A stretch of DNA of 64,000 nucleotides. It comes from Nonomuraea jabiensis (GTDB lineage Bacteria > Actinomycetota > Actinomycetes > Streptosporangiales > Streptosporangiaceae). Position 1 is the stretch's first letter, and the number at the start of each line of letters is the position of its first letter. The stretch lies in the NCBI RefSeq assembly GCF_014204795.1, contig NZ_JACHMB010000001.1, positions 4,712,001-4,776,000 of the forward strand, written 5' to 3'. A program made the position numbers and the translations under genes. Positions 26,368-33,911 of the stretch are shown here, piece after piece. Below the pieces are notes generated by a model. The model saw nothing but the letters and a program-made list of their open reading frames with translations, did no database searches and was not told the origin of the DNA.

Positions 26368-27552
26368 TCAGACGGTTGCGGGGGCGAGCCTGCGCGACGG
26401 GGTGAGCCGGTTGCGGACCCATGAGGCGGCGGCCGCGGCCGGCCAGAACCGGCTCGCCAGGTTGCGCGCGGCGATCCCGGCGCGGGTGGCGGGGACCATC
26501 ATGGCCGCGGCCGTCGCGACGTTCCCCTGGCGCGGGTCCACCAGGGTGCGGTGCCCGGCCTCGTACCGGGCGAAGGCCGACTGCGGGTCGGCGGGGGTGG
26601 CGGCCAGTTCCTCGGCGAGGGTGTAGGCGCCGGCCATGGCCAGGGTGGAGCCGTCGCCGAACAGCGACACCGACGAGGCGGCGTCGCCCAGCAGCGCGAC
26701 GCGCCCCTTGGCCCAGGAGCCGAGGCGCACCTGGCTGACGGAGTCGAACCAGAGGTCGTCGGCGGCGCGGACCTGGTCCAGCAGCTCGGGCACGCGCCAT
26801 CCGTCGCCGGCGTAGGCGTCGGTCAGGATCCGCTTGTGCTGCGCGAGGTCGCGGTGGTTGAAGCCTCGCACCTCCGGGTGGCGGAAGATGAAGGCCGCCA
26901 GCGCGCGGCCGTGGACGGGGTGGACGGAGGCCAGCCGGCCGGGGGCGTTGTGCAGGACGACGTCCTGCTGGTTGTCGGCCGGGCCGTCGAGCTGCATCGT
27001 CGCGACGTAGAGGCCCATGTGGCGGACGAACTCGGACTCGGGGCCGAAGGCCAGCCGCCGGGTCGTCGAGTGGAGCCCGTCGGCCCCGATGACGAGGTCG
27101 AACCGGCGCGGCGCGGCCTTGTCGAAGGTGACGTCCACGCCGTCGCCGTCCTGGCTCAGCGCGGTCATCGTGTCGCCGAACAGGACCTCGGCCGAGTCGC
27201 GGCTCGCCTCGTACAGGATCGCCGCCAGGTCGGTACGCGTCACCTCCACCTCCCGGCTGCCGGACGCCTGCTGCAGCGCCCGCATGTTGACCCGCCCGAC
27301 CTGGCGGCCGGAGGCGTTGACGAAGCTCATCGCCGTCACCTGGGTGGCCGCCTCGCGCAGCCGCGGCATCACGCCCATGCGGTCGGCCACGGTCACGGCG
27401 GGGCCGCGTACGTCCACGGGGTTGCCGCTGGAGCGCAGGCCCGCGGCGCGTTCGACGACGGTGGGCCGGAAGCCGTGCCGCGCCAGCCAGTACGCCAGCG
27501 TGGTGCCGCCGATGCCGGCTCCGGAGATCAGGACTGTCGGGTTGGCCTTCAT
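26368..27552 (-). CDS. FAD-dependent aromatic-type monooxygenase
   Basis: A 394-residue class A flavin monooxygenase (PF01494-like): N-terminal VLISGAGIGGTTLAYWLARHG, middle DLVIGADGLHSTTRR (the DG motif) and late GRVALLGDAASSVSLFGDGS (GD motif). Such enzymes hydroxylate aromatics or antibiotics with NAD(P)H and O2. The ATG is preceded by GAGGAG. It is divergent from a TetR regulator and shares mirrored promoter/operator elements with it, pointing to induction by a small aromatic or drug. Related proteins inactivate tetracyclines or rifamycins, but nothing here proves that. Confidence 0.88.
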   Translation of the reverse strand: MKANPTVLISGAGIGGTTLAYWLARHGFRPTVVERAAGLRSSGNPVDVRGPAVTVADRMGVMPRLREAATQVTAMSFVNASGRQVGRVNMRALQQASGSREVEVTRTDLAAILYEASRDSAEVLFGDTMTALSQDGDGVDVTFDKAAPRRFDLVIGADGLHSTTRRLAFGPESEFVRHMGLYVATMQLDGPADNQQDVVLHNAPGRLASVHPVHGRALAAFIFRHPEVRGFNHRDLAQHKRILTDAYAGDGWRVPELLDQVRAADDLWFDSVSQVRLGSWAKGRVALLGDAASSVSLFGDGSTLAMAGAYTLAEELAATPADPQSAFARYEAGHRTLVDPRQGNVATAAAMMVPATRAGIAARNLASRFWPAAAAASWVRNRLTPSRRLAPATV

Positions 27553-27584
27553 GACTCACTCCTCGGGTTGCCGTGGTTTCGACG

Positions 27585-27663
27585 TGACCATATGACGAAA
27601 TTCGAAAGTTAGTCAATCGATAGTTAGTGAGTTGACCAGATTTCGTATTTGGTCATATGGTCT
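27585..27663. promoter_or_regulatory. Symmetric divergent promoters with paired TetR operators
   Basis: A 20-bp element (27585-27604) recurs as an inverted copy at 27644-27663 (17 of 20 match); each contains GACCATATGAC or its complement. On the minus strand TTGACT (27616-27611) and TATGGT (27592-27587) are 18 bp apart. On the plus strand TTGACC (27632-27637) and TATGGT (27656-27661) are also 18 bp apart. Each operator covers one -10 box, so the TetR protein can shut both promoters in the same way. Confidence 0.8.
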
Positions 27664-27667
27664 GCGG

Positions 27668-28369
27668 GTGAGCGCCGAACGACTCCGGGACCCGCGGCAG
27701 CGCGCCGAACGGGCCGCGCGCATCCTCGACGTGGCGGCGGACCTGCTGCTGCGCCACGGCTACCGGCGGGTGACCATCGACGACGTGGCCGCCGGGGCCG
27801 GCATCGGCAAGGGGACCGTCTACCTGCACTGGAAGACCCGGGAGCAGCTGTTCGGCGCGGTTTTCGCGCGTGAGGTGCTCCGGGCGATGGACGAGCTGCG
27901 CCAGGCGCTCCGGGAGGATCCGGGGGCATGCCTGCTGCACCGGTTCGCGCGTGCCTACTTCCTGGCCATCGCTGACCGGCCGCTGCTGCTCAGCTTCCTC
28001 CTGGCCGACCCCGACCTGGTCGGCAAGCTGACCAGCTCCCCTGACCCTGCCCGCGACGAGCGGCACGGCACCATGGCCCGCGACTATCTGGGGCTGCTCG
28101 CCGAGCACGGGCTGCTCCGCGACGACATGAGCGTCGACGAGCTCGGGTACGCCTACCAGGCGACGTTCGAGGGGTTCCTGCGGGCCGGGGGTGCCTCGGA
28201 CGGGCGGGAGCAGCGGGCGGACCTGCTCGCGCGTACCGTGCGGCGGGCGTTCGAGACCGAGTCGGCGGTCCCCGAGGCCACGTTGCGGGACGTTGCCGCG
28301 GCCGTGGTGGCCCTGCTCAGCGACCTGATCGACGCCGACCGCGCCGAGTCCGGCATCCCCGAGGGGTAG
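27668..28369 (+). CDS. TetR-family regulator, probably leaderless
   Basis: 233 residues: HTH at about 37-58 (TIDDVAAGAGIGKGTVYLHW) after the RILDVAADLLLRHGYRR helix, then a helical ligand-binding domain. The GTG at 27668 lies about 6 nt after the predicted -10 and has no ribosome-binding site, so the mRNA is probably leaderless. An in-frame TTG at 27632 is inside the -35 and is unlikely. It regulates itself and the divergent monooxygenase by inference. Confidence 0.9.
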   Translation: MSAERLRDPRQRAERAARILDVAADLLLRHGYRRVTIDDVAAGAGIGKGTVYLHWKTREQLFGAVFAREVLRAMDELRQALREDPGACLLHRFARAYFLAIADRPLLLSFLLADPDLVGKLTSSPDPARDERHGTMARDYLGLLAEHGLLRDDMSVDELGYAYQATFEGFLRAGGASDGREQRADLLARTVRRAFETESAVPEATLRDVAAAVVALLSDLIDADRAESGIPEG

Positions 28370-28403
28370 ACCGCCAGCACGCCGGTCACGGAGATCTCAG
28401 TCC

Positions 28404-28596
28404 TGGCGCGGCCGAGTGCCTGGAGCGTGGTCCGGCCGGGTGCCTGGAGCCTGGCGCGGCTGAGCGCCTCAAGCCTGGTCGGGCCCAGTGCCTGGCGCGG
28501 CCCGGTGCCGGGGGCCTGGCGCGGCCGAGTGCCTCAAGCCTGGTCGGGCCCAGTGCCTGGCGCGGCCGAGTGCCTCAAGCATGGTGCGGCCCGGGG
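28404..28596. repeat. Intergenic GC-rich minisatellite, about 41-bp unit
   Basis: Five head-to-tail units each starting TGGCGCGGC begin at 28404, 28452, 28493, 28517 and 28558. Units 2 (28452-28492) and 4 (28517-28557) are 41 bp and nearly identical; units 1, 3 and 5 are longer or shorter variants. No coding signal. It follows the TetR gene and runs into the remnant at 28575. Confidence 0.8.
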
Positions 28597-28790
28597 TCTG
28601 AGGTGACGCCGAGTTGGTCGAAGGCCGCGCCGACGCTCGGCCACAGCGCCGCCGGGTCGCCCGCCGCGACCTCGTGCCCAGCCTGGAAGCAGGCCAGCGC
28701 CACCTGCGAGGCCAGCGCGGCGGTCTCCGCCGGGGCGCCCTGCTGCCGCAGGAGCTCGCCGGCCAGCTCGACGAGGCGTCGTTCGGCCAC
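28575..28790 (-). pseudogene. C-terminal remnant of a TetR-family regulator
   Basis: 71 codons that read like the C-terminal ligand-domain end of a TetR regulator (RRLVELAGELLRQQGAPAET, ACFQAGHEVAAGDPAALWPS) with no HTH. Upstream the frame meets a stop about 11 codons before the apparent GTG, so the DNA-binding half is gone. It abuts the oppositely oriented oxidoreductase remnant at 28792. The assignment rests on pattern recognition. Confidence 0.5.
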
Positions 28791-28791
28791 G

Positions 28792-28995
28792 GTCAGCGGC
28801 TTCTGGCTGATGAACGCCCTGGCCTATCCGGAGGTTCTCGGCAAGGCGTACGCGGAGATGGCCGGGCAGGTCGCGGCGGGTGAGCTGCGCGTGGTCCGCG
28901 GCGGCGACTATCCGATGTCGGACGTACGGCGCGCGCACGCCGACCTGCGTGGCCGCCGGACCGTCAGCAAGCTCGTCCTCGGCCCGGCAAGATAG
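28792..28995 (+). pseudogene. C-terminal remnant of a zinc-type/quinone oxidoreductase (MDR family)
   Basis: The frame from about 28792 to the TAG at 28993 encodes VSGFWLMNALAYPEVLGKAY through SDVRRAHADLRGRRTVSKLV. That is the typical C-terminal end of medium-chain dehydrogenases (GFWL after the cofactor domain, the AHxxLxxRxxxGKLVL ending). The 250 or so residues before it are absent. The junction with the TetR remnant at about 28780-28795 looks like a deletion breakpoint. Confidence 0.6.
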
Positions 28996-29008
28996 AACCG
29001 ATCGGTTC
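28995..29008. promoter_or_regulatory. Perfect 14-bp palindrome, probable TetR operator
   Basis: GAACCGATCGGTTC is a perfect palindrome placed 23 bp before the hydrolase start and touching the stop of the oxidoreductase remnant. Such AACCGATCGGTT-type sites are typical TetR-family operators. The nearby TetR gene is only a remnant, so the site may be orphaned or used by another regulator. Confidence 0.65.
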
Positions 29009-29031
29009 GATCTCTGTTAGGATCCGGACTT

Positions 29032-29697
29032 GTGGCGACATTTGTCTTGATCCCCGGTATGTGTCATGGCGGCTGGTGCTTCGACGAGCTCGCCGCGCAG
29101 TTGCGGAGCCGGGGGCATCGCGCGTACGCGCTGACCCTGACCGGCATCGCCGAGCGCGCCCACCTGCTGACCGGCGGGGTGAACCTCGACACGCACATCC
29201 AGGACGTGACCGGCGTCCTGGATGCCGAGAACATCACCGAAGCGATCCTCGTCGGCCACAGCTACGGCGGGATGGTGATCACCGGGGCCGCCGACCGCGC
29301 GCCCGGGCGGGTGCGCGACCTGGTCTACCTCGACGCCGTCGTGCCCGGCCACGGGGACTCCTGCTGGAGCCTCGTCACCGAGCAGGAGCGGCGCTGGTAC
29401 GTGGACGTGGTGGACAGCGGTTACGCGACCCGGCCCATGCCGTTCTTCGACCCGCGCGCCACGGCCCATCCGATCGCCTCGCTGCTCCAGCCGCTCCGGC
29501 TCACCGGAGACCTCGCGCACGTGCGCCGCAGGGAGTACGTGTACGCGGCGGCGTGGGAGGGGGAGTCGCCGTTCACGCCCGTCTACGAGCGGCTGCGCCG
29601 CGACCCCTCGTGGACGACGCACGCGGTGGCCAGTGCGCACAACCTCATGCGCGACGCGCCGCGGGACCTGCTGGAGATCCTGCTCGACGTCGCCTAG
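29032..29697 (+). CDS. Alpha/beta hydrolase
   Basis: A 221-residue esterase-like hydrolase: oxyanion segment LIPGMCHGGWCFDEL, nucleophile S77 in LVGHSYGGMV, and a probable His in the C-terminal THAVASAHNLMRDAP. It resembles the salicylate-esterase/EstC group (LTGIAERAHLL is characteristic). The GTG at 29032 has AGGA 9 nt upstream. The palindrome at 28995 probably controls it. Substrate unknown. Confidence 0.88.
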   Translation: MATFVLIPGMCHGGWCFDELAAQLRSRGHRAYALTLTGIAERAHLLTGGVNLDTHIQDVTGVLDAENITEAILVGHSYGGMVITGAADRAPGRVRDLVYLDAVVPGHGDSCWSLVTEQERRWYVDVVDSGYATRPMPFFDPRATAHPIASLLQPLRLTGDLAHVRRREYVYAAAWEGESPFTPVYERLRRDPSWTTHAVASAHNLMRDAPRDLLEILLDVA

Positions 29698-29780
29698 CAC
29701 GGCCACCGGGCGGCTACCGAACGGCCACCAGGCGGCCATCGGGCGGACGGCGGACGACCGGCGCGGCCATCGGGCGGCCG

Positions 29781-29846
29781 GCGGGCGGACGGCGGACGGA
29801 CGGCGGACGGACGGCGGACGGACGGCGGACGGACGGCGGACGGACG
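29781..29846. repeat. 11-bp tandem repeat array
   Basis: Five perfect head-to-tail copies of GCGGACGGACG (29792-29846) plus one imperfect copy at 29781-29791. It lies in the 222-bp space (29698-29919) between the hydrolase and the convergent SDR. The rest of that space is degenerate GGCCACCGGGCGGC-like sequence. I see no gene there. Confidence 0.9.
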
Positions 29847-29919
29847 GCGTGGCCTCGCCGAACGTGCGAGCACCGAGCATCCCGGTCAGCAGGTGAGCCT
29901 CCGCGCGACCGGCGCTCCC

Positions 29920-30708
29920 TCAGGGAGTCGAGGTCAGGGAGTCCACGAAGCGTGACATTCCGGCCAGCCACCGGTCGGGGTCCTCGGCCTTGCGGTGGAC
30001 GAAGTCGGCCACCTCCGGGTGCGGGAAGATGTGGAAGCGCTCGGCTTCGAGGCCCTCGACGACCGCGGCGGCCACGTCCGGCGGATCGAGGATGGTGCCC
30101 GAGGCGGCCACGGCCCTCGCAGTCAGATGTTCCTCCTCCAGGCCCTGCTCCAGCATGCCGGTACGCACGCCCTGCGGGCACAGGACGCTGACCTTGATGC
30201 CCCGCGAGGCGTAGTGGATGGCCACCCACTCGGCGAACGCGATCGCGGCCGCCTTCGTCACCGCGTACGGGGCGTCGCCGGGGCAGCTGATCAGGCCCGC
30301 GGCGGAGCAGGTGTTCAGCAGGTAGCCGCCGCCTCGGGCGACCATGGAGGGTATGACGGCCCGGGCGGCGTACACGTGGGCCAGCACGTTCACCGCGTAC
30401 AGCCGGCTCCACTCCTGGTCGGGGGCGTCCAGGCCGTGGCCGCCGATGATGCCGGCGTTGGAGCAGAACAGGTCGACCGGCCCGAACGGGGTCTCGGCCA
30501 GGGCGGCCACCTCCGGCTCCGAGGACACGTCGACGCGTACCGCGGTGGCGCGCTCACCGATCTCCTTGGCCACCGCGACCGCCCCGGCCTCGTCGAGGTC
30601 CGCGACGACGACTCCGGCCGCCCCTTCGGCGGCGAACCTGAGTGCCATCGCCCTCCCGATCCCGGCGGCCGCACCAGTGACGACGACGACCTTGTCCCGT
30701 ACCCGCAT
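29920..30708 (-). CDS. Short-chain dehydrogenase/reductase
   Basis: A 262-residue classical SDR: TGAAAGIG cofactor motif (residues 11-18), CSNAGI, and the catalytic S135, Y148 and K152 (TCSAAG, APYAVTKAA). The ATG at 30708 follows AAGGAG. The Asp after strand 2 (VVVADLDE) suggests NAD(H). Some cousins act on steroids or long-chain alcohols; the substrate here is unknown. Confidence 0.9.
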   Translation of the reverse strand: MRVRDKVVVVTGAAAGIGRAMALRFAAEGAAGVVVADLDEAGAVAVAKEIGERATAVRVDVSSEPEVAALAETPFGPVDLFCSNAGIIGGHGLDAPDQEWSRLYAVNVLAHVYAARAVIPSMVARGGGYLLNTCSAAGLISCPGDAPYAVTKAAAIAFAEWVAIHYASRGIKVSVLCPQGVRTGMLEQGLEEEHLTARAVAASGTILDPPDVAAAVVEGLEAERFHIFPHPEVADFVHRKAEDPDRWLAGMSRFVDSLTSTP

Positions 30709-30904
30709 CTGCACTCCTTCCGATCCCGAGCGCGTCCGCCCGCCCCGGGCCGGCACCATCTGGGGGGCGACTTCTCGCCCGCCTGGCCGATCCCTGCTGA
30801 AGCCCTCGCAGGTCCCCGCAGGCAGAAGCGGTGAACCCACCCTGAACGCCTCCCGTCGGGAACCCCCGCCCGAGAAGGGGCGGTATGGGCGGCGAACCTC
30901 ATTA

Positions 30905-30923
30905 AGTAGAACGAGATTCTACT
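30905..30923. promoter_or_regulatory. Palindromic operator-like site upstream of the SDR gene
   Basis: AGTAGAA/TTCTACT arms of 7 bp around CGAGA, about 200 bp upstream of the SDR start on the minus strand. The form is like TetR-family operators and superficially like KstR boxes, but the spacing differs by one base, so I do not assign a regulator. Confidence 0.4.
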
Positions 30924-30938
30924 GCGGCCCAGCGTGAT

Positions 30939-30960
30939 CAGATGAGAGGTTTCTCATCTG
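30939..30960. promoter_or_regulatory. 9-bp inverted repeat upstream of the Pro/Asp-rich protein gene
   Basis: CAGATGAGA (30939-30947) and TCTCATCTG (30952-30960) form perfect arms around GGTT in the divergent gap between the SDR and the exported Pro-rich protein gene. It could be an operator or an RNA hairpin in the 5' leader. No T-tract follows. Confidence 0.45.
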
Positions 30961-31002
30961 GGCTTCAGCGTGGTCTCCTCGAAGGGCGTCAAGGTCAAGG
31001 TC

Positions 31003-31755
31003 ATGAAGCATCGGGGAACGTTGGTCCTGTTCGCCTTGGCCGCGGCGATGGCGGGGTTCATGTCGGTGGGGCTGGTGCGCGCGGCCGGCAGCGAGCCCGA
31101 TCTGGGCGAGGCCGTCGTGGTGTCACACACGCCCGCGCCGGGCGAGGCCGGCACGTCGGCACCCGCGGGGAGCGGCGCCCCAGGGCCGGGCTTGAGCCCG
31201 CCGACCCCGGGCCCCACCCCTGGTGCGAATCCGGAGCTCACCCCCGGCGTGAAACAGTCCACCCCGGGCACGGCGCCACCGCCCGGCACGGACGCGGCGG
31301 CACAGCCCGCCGCTGACGCCGGGTCCCGGCCTGCCCCTGATCCCAGGGCCCGGCCCGCCGCCGACACCGGATCCCGGCCTGCCGCCGATGCCGGGTCCTG
31401 GCCGGCCGCCGATGCCGGCTCCCGGCCTGCCCCTGATGTCGGATCCCGGCCTGCCGTGAATGCCGGATCCCGGCCCGCTGCCGGTGCGAGGCCCCAGCCC
31501 ACCGCAGGCGTGAAACCGAGGCCCACCGCGAGCGCCAAGCCGAAGGCCGGCACGAGCACCGGCCCGCGCCCCGCCGGCGGCGCCGGGTCGCGCGACGGCG
31601 ACGAGTCCGCGGCGCGCGGGACCGTCGTGCGGCCCGCCCCGCCCCAGACCAGGGCCGAGCCGGTCAGGCCGCCGGCGCCGAGACCGGGTGGCGGTGACGA
31701 TGACGACGGTGGCGGTGGCGGTGGCGGTGGGGACGACGATGACGCCGACGACTGA
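31003..31755 (+). CDS. Exported, proline-rich protein with repeats and poly-Asp tail
   Basis: About 250 residues from the ATG at 31003: signal or anchor (LVLFALAAAMAGFMSVGLVR), then a long Pro/Ala/Gly-rich stalk with repeats of the type ADAGSRPA (about ten degenerate copies), and an acidic C-terminus of Gly runs flanked by DDDD blocks. No known domain. It stands 12 bp before the sensor kinase, so it is probably an accessory cell-envelope component. The acidic tail could bind cations or polycations; that is inference. The start could also be the GTG at 30970. Confidence 0.7.
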   Translation: MKHRGTLVLFALAAAMAGFMSVGLVRAAGSEPDLGEAVVVSHTPAPGEAGTSAPAGSGAPGPGLSPPTPGPTPGANPELTPGVKQSTPGTAPPPGTDAAAQPAADAGSRPAPDPRARPAADTGSRPAADAGSWPAADAGSRPAPDVGSRPAVNAGSRPAAGARPQPTAGVKPRPTASAKPKAGTSTGPRPAGGAGSRDGDESAARGTVVRPAPPQTRAEPVRPPAPRPGGGDDDDGGGGGGGGDDDDADD

Positions 31756-31767
31756 CCGGGTGATCGA

Positions 31768-33177
31768 ATGCGGGTGAGCGCCCGTGCCCGGATCGTGGGC
31801 TGGATGCTCGCCGTCGTCGGCCTCGCCCTCGCGGTCTCGATCTTCGCGACCTGGACCATCCTGCTGGCCCGTCTCGACGACCGTACGAACCTGGAGCTCA
31901 GCAACGAGGCGGAGAAGCTGCGCCGGTACGCCGCGACCGCGCGCGACCCGCGGACCGGCCGCACGGTCAGCGACGTGGGCGAGCTGCTCACGGGATACCT
32001 GGCGCTCAACGCGCCCGACAGATGGGAGACGTTCTTCAGCATCGTCGACGGCAAGGCGCACAAGATCACCGCGATCCCGCCACCCGTACGCCTCGACATC
32101 GACGACACGCTGGTCGCGCGGCTGGCCACGGCCACCACGCCCGGCGGCGGCGAGATCGAGAGCCCGAAAGGAACGGTCCATTATGCGGTGATCCCGGTGA
32201 CGGTGAAGGCCGACCCCCGCCCGGGCCACTTCGTCGTGGCGATCCTCTACGATCGCCACCGCGACGAGATCGTGGACGCGATGCGGGTCCTCGGGCTGTC
32301 CGCGCTGGCGGCGCTGGGGTTAGCGGGGGCGGCCGGGTGGTTCGTGGCGGGGCGGGTGCTGGCGCCGGTCCGGCTGATCGGCCAGACGGCCGAGCAGATC
32401 AGCGACTCCACCGACCTCACGCGCAGGCTCGACGTGCCGGGCGACGACGACGTGGCCGCGCTGGCCGCGACGTTCAACCACATGCTCGACCGGCTGGAGA
32501 ACGCCTTCGTCGTGCAGCGGCACTTCATGGACGACGCCGGCCACGAGCTGCGCACGCCGATCACCGTCATCCGCGGCCACCTGGAGCTCATGGGCGACGA
32601 TCCGCGCGAGCGCGCGGAGACGCTCGCCCTGGTCACCGACGAGCTCGACCGGATGAACCGCATCGTCGAAGACCTCCTCACCCTCGCCCGGGCGGAGCAG
32701 CCGGGCTTTCTCGACATACACGACGTCGAGGTGGCCGACCTCACGGTCAGCGTCGTCGCCAAGGCCCGCGCGCTCGGCACCCGGCGCTGGCGGGTCGACG
32801 AGGTGGCCGAGGCCCGCGTGCCCGCCGACCGCCAGCGGCTCACGCAGGCGCTCATGCAGCTCGTGGCCAACGCCGTCCGCCACACCACCGACGACGACCT
32901 GATCGCCGTCGGCTCCGCCGTCCGCGACGGGTGGGTCGAGCTCTGGGTACGCGACAGCGGCCCCGGGGTGGCGCCCGCGGAGCGCGAGCGGATCTTCGGA
33001 CGGTTCGTGCGCGGCGCGGGCCGCGCCGTGAACTACGAAGGCGCCGGTCTGGGCCTGGCCATCGTCAGATCGATCGCCGAGGCCCACGGCGGCAACGTCA
33101 AGGTGACGGAGGCCCAGGGCGGCGGAGCCCGTTTCGTCATGTCCATCCCGCTGTGGGAGCTCTGGAGACTCGGATGA
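31768..33177 (+). CDS. Two-component sensor histidine kinase (HAMP/HisKA)
   Basis: 469 residues: first membrane helix (about 10-34), an extracytoplasmic domain of about 135 residues, second helix (about 175-196), HAMP (RVLAPVRLIGQTAEQI), HisKA with H259 in FMDDAGHELRTPITVIRGH, and HATPase (ALMQLVANAVRHT, DSGPGVAPAERERIFGRF, GAGLGLAIV). Its stop overlaps the response-regulator start by 4 bp. Its position suggests that it regulates the DUF4956/VTC genes downstream. Confidence 0.95.
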   Translation: MRVSARARIVGWMLAVVGLALAVSIFATWTILLARLDDRTNLELSNEAEKLRRYAATARDPRTGRTVSDVGELLTGYLALNAPDRWETFFSIVDGKAHKITAIPPPVRLDIDDTLVARLATATTPGGGEIESPKGTVHYAVIPVTVKADPRPGHFVVAILYDRHRDEIVDAMRVLGLSALAALGLAGAAGWFVAGRVLAPVRLIGQTAEQISDSTDLTRRLDVPGDDDVAALAATFNHMLDRLENAFVVQRHFMDDAGHELRTPITVIRGHLELMGDDPRERAETLALVTDELDRMNRIVEDLLTLARAEQPGFLDIHDVEVADLTVSVVAKARALGTRRWRVDEVAEARVPADRQRLTQALMQLVANAVRHTTDDDLIAVGSAVRDGWVELWVRDSGPGVAPAERERIFGRFVRGAGRAVNYEGAGLGLAIVRSIAEAHGGNVKVTEAQGGGARFVMSIPLWELWRLG

Positions 33178-33842
33178 ACCGGATACTGATCGCCGAGGAC
33201 GAGGCCAGGATCGCGTCGTTCGTGGAGAAGGGGCTGCGGGCCAACGGCTTCGTGACCGCCGTGGTGGCGGACGGGGTGGCGGCGTACGACCTGGCCGGCG
33301 CGGGCGGGTTCGACCTGCTCATTCTGGACATCGGGCTGCCGTTGAGCGACGGGTTCACGGTGTTGCGGAGGTTGCGGCAGTCCAGGGTGACCCTGCCGGT
33401 GATCATCCTGACCGCCCGCGACAGCGTGAGCGACACCGTGGCGGGGCTCGAGGGCGGCGCGGACGACTACATCGCCAAGCCCTTCGCCTTCGAGGAGCTC
33501 CTGGCCAGGGTGCGGCTGCGGCTGCGCCTGCGCGCCGACCGCGCGCCGGAGGTGACCGTGCTGCGGGTGTCGGATCTGTCGCTGGACCTGCGTACGCGAC
33601 GGGCATACGTCGGGGCTCGGGCGGTGGACCTGTCGACCAGGGAGTTCGCGCTGGCGGAGATCTTCTGCCGGCACCCCGACCAGGTCCTGACGCGCGAGCA
33701 GCTCCTCAGCCACGTGTGGGGCTTCGACTTCGACCCCGGCTCCAACGTGGTGGACGTCTACGTACGCTACCTGCGCCGCAAGATCGGCGCCGACCGCATC
33801 GAGACCGTCCGCGGCACCGGCTACCGCATGAGAGCCGCCTAA
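33174..33842 (+). CDS. OmpR-family response regulator
   Basis: 222 residues: receiver domain with D52 in LLILDIGLPLSDG, T in IILTARD and K in YIAKPFAF, then a winged helix (RAVDLSTREFALAEIFCRHP, SNVVDVYVRYLRRKIG, TVRGTGYRM). The ATG at 33174 is inside the kinase stop overlap. A direct repeat typical of OmpR-type targets follows at 33850. Confidence 0.96.
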   Translation: MNRILIAEDEARIASFVEKGLRANGFVTAVVADGVAAYDLAGAGGFDLLILDIGLPLSDGFTVLRRLRQSRVTLPVIILTARDSVSDTVAGLEGGADDYIAKPFAFEELLARVRLRLRLRADRAPEVTVLRVSDLSLDLRTRRAYVGARAVDLSTREFALAEIFCRHPDQVLTREQLLSHVWGFDFDPGSNVVDVYVRYLRRKIGADRIETVRGTGYRMRAA

Positions 33843-33849
33843 TCATCAC

Positions 33850-33868
33850 CTCACCCTCGCCTCACCCC
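33850..33868 (+). promoter_or_regulatory. 11-bp-period direct repeat, possible response-regulator site
   Basis: CCTCACCC at 33850-33857 and again at 33861-33868 (11-bp period), just after the regulator stop and before the DUF4956 gene. OmpR/PhoB-family regulators bind direct repeats with this spacing. Assignment to the upstream regulator is inferred. Confidence 0.45.
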
Positions 33869-33911
33869 GCCCCGGCAAGCTGTTCTCAGCAGCACCGACG
33901 GAGGGAGCGCC

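Noticed and set aside
28534..28938. A 134-codon minus-strand frame through the remnant region
   Set aside because: Shadow frame with Arg-rich translation; the TetR-like remnant is in a different frame.
30905..30923. A KstR-like steroid-catabolism box
   Set aside because: The palindrome has an odd 19-bp length with arms spaced one base differently from the KstR consensus, and no steroid genes are near.
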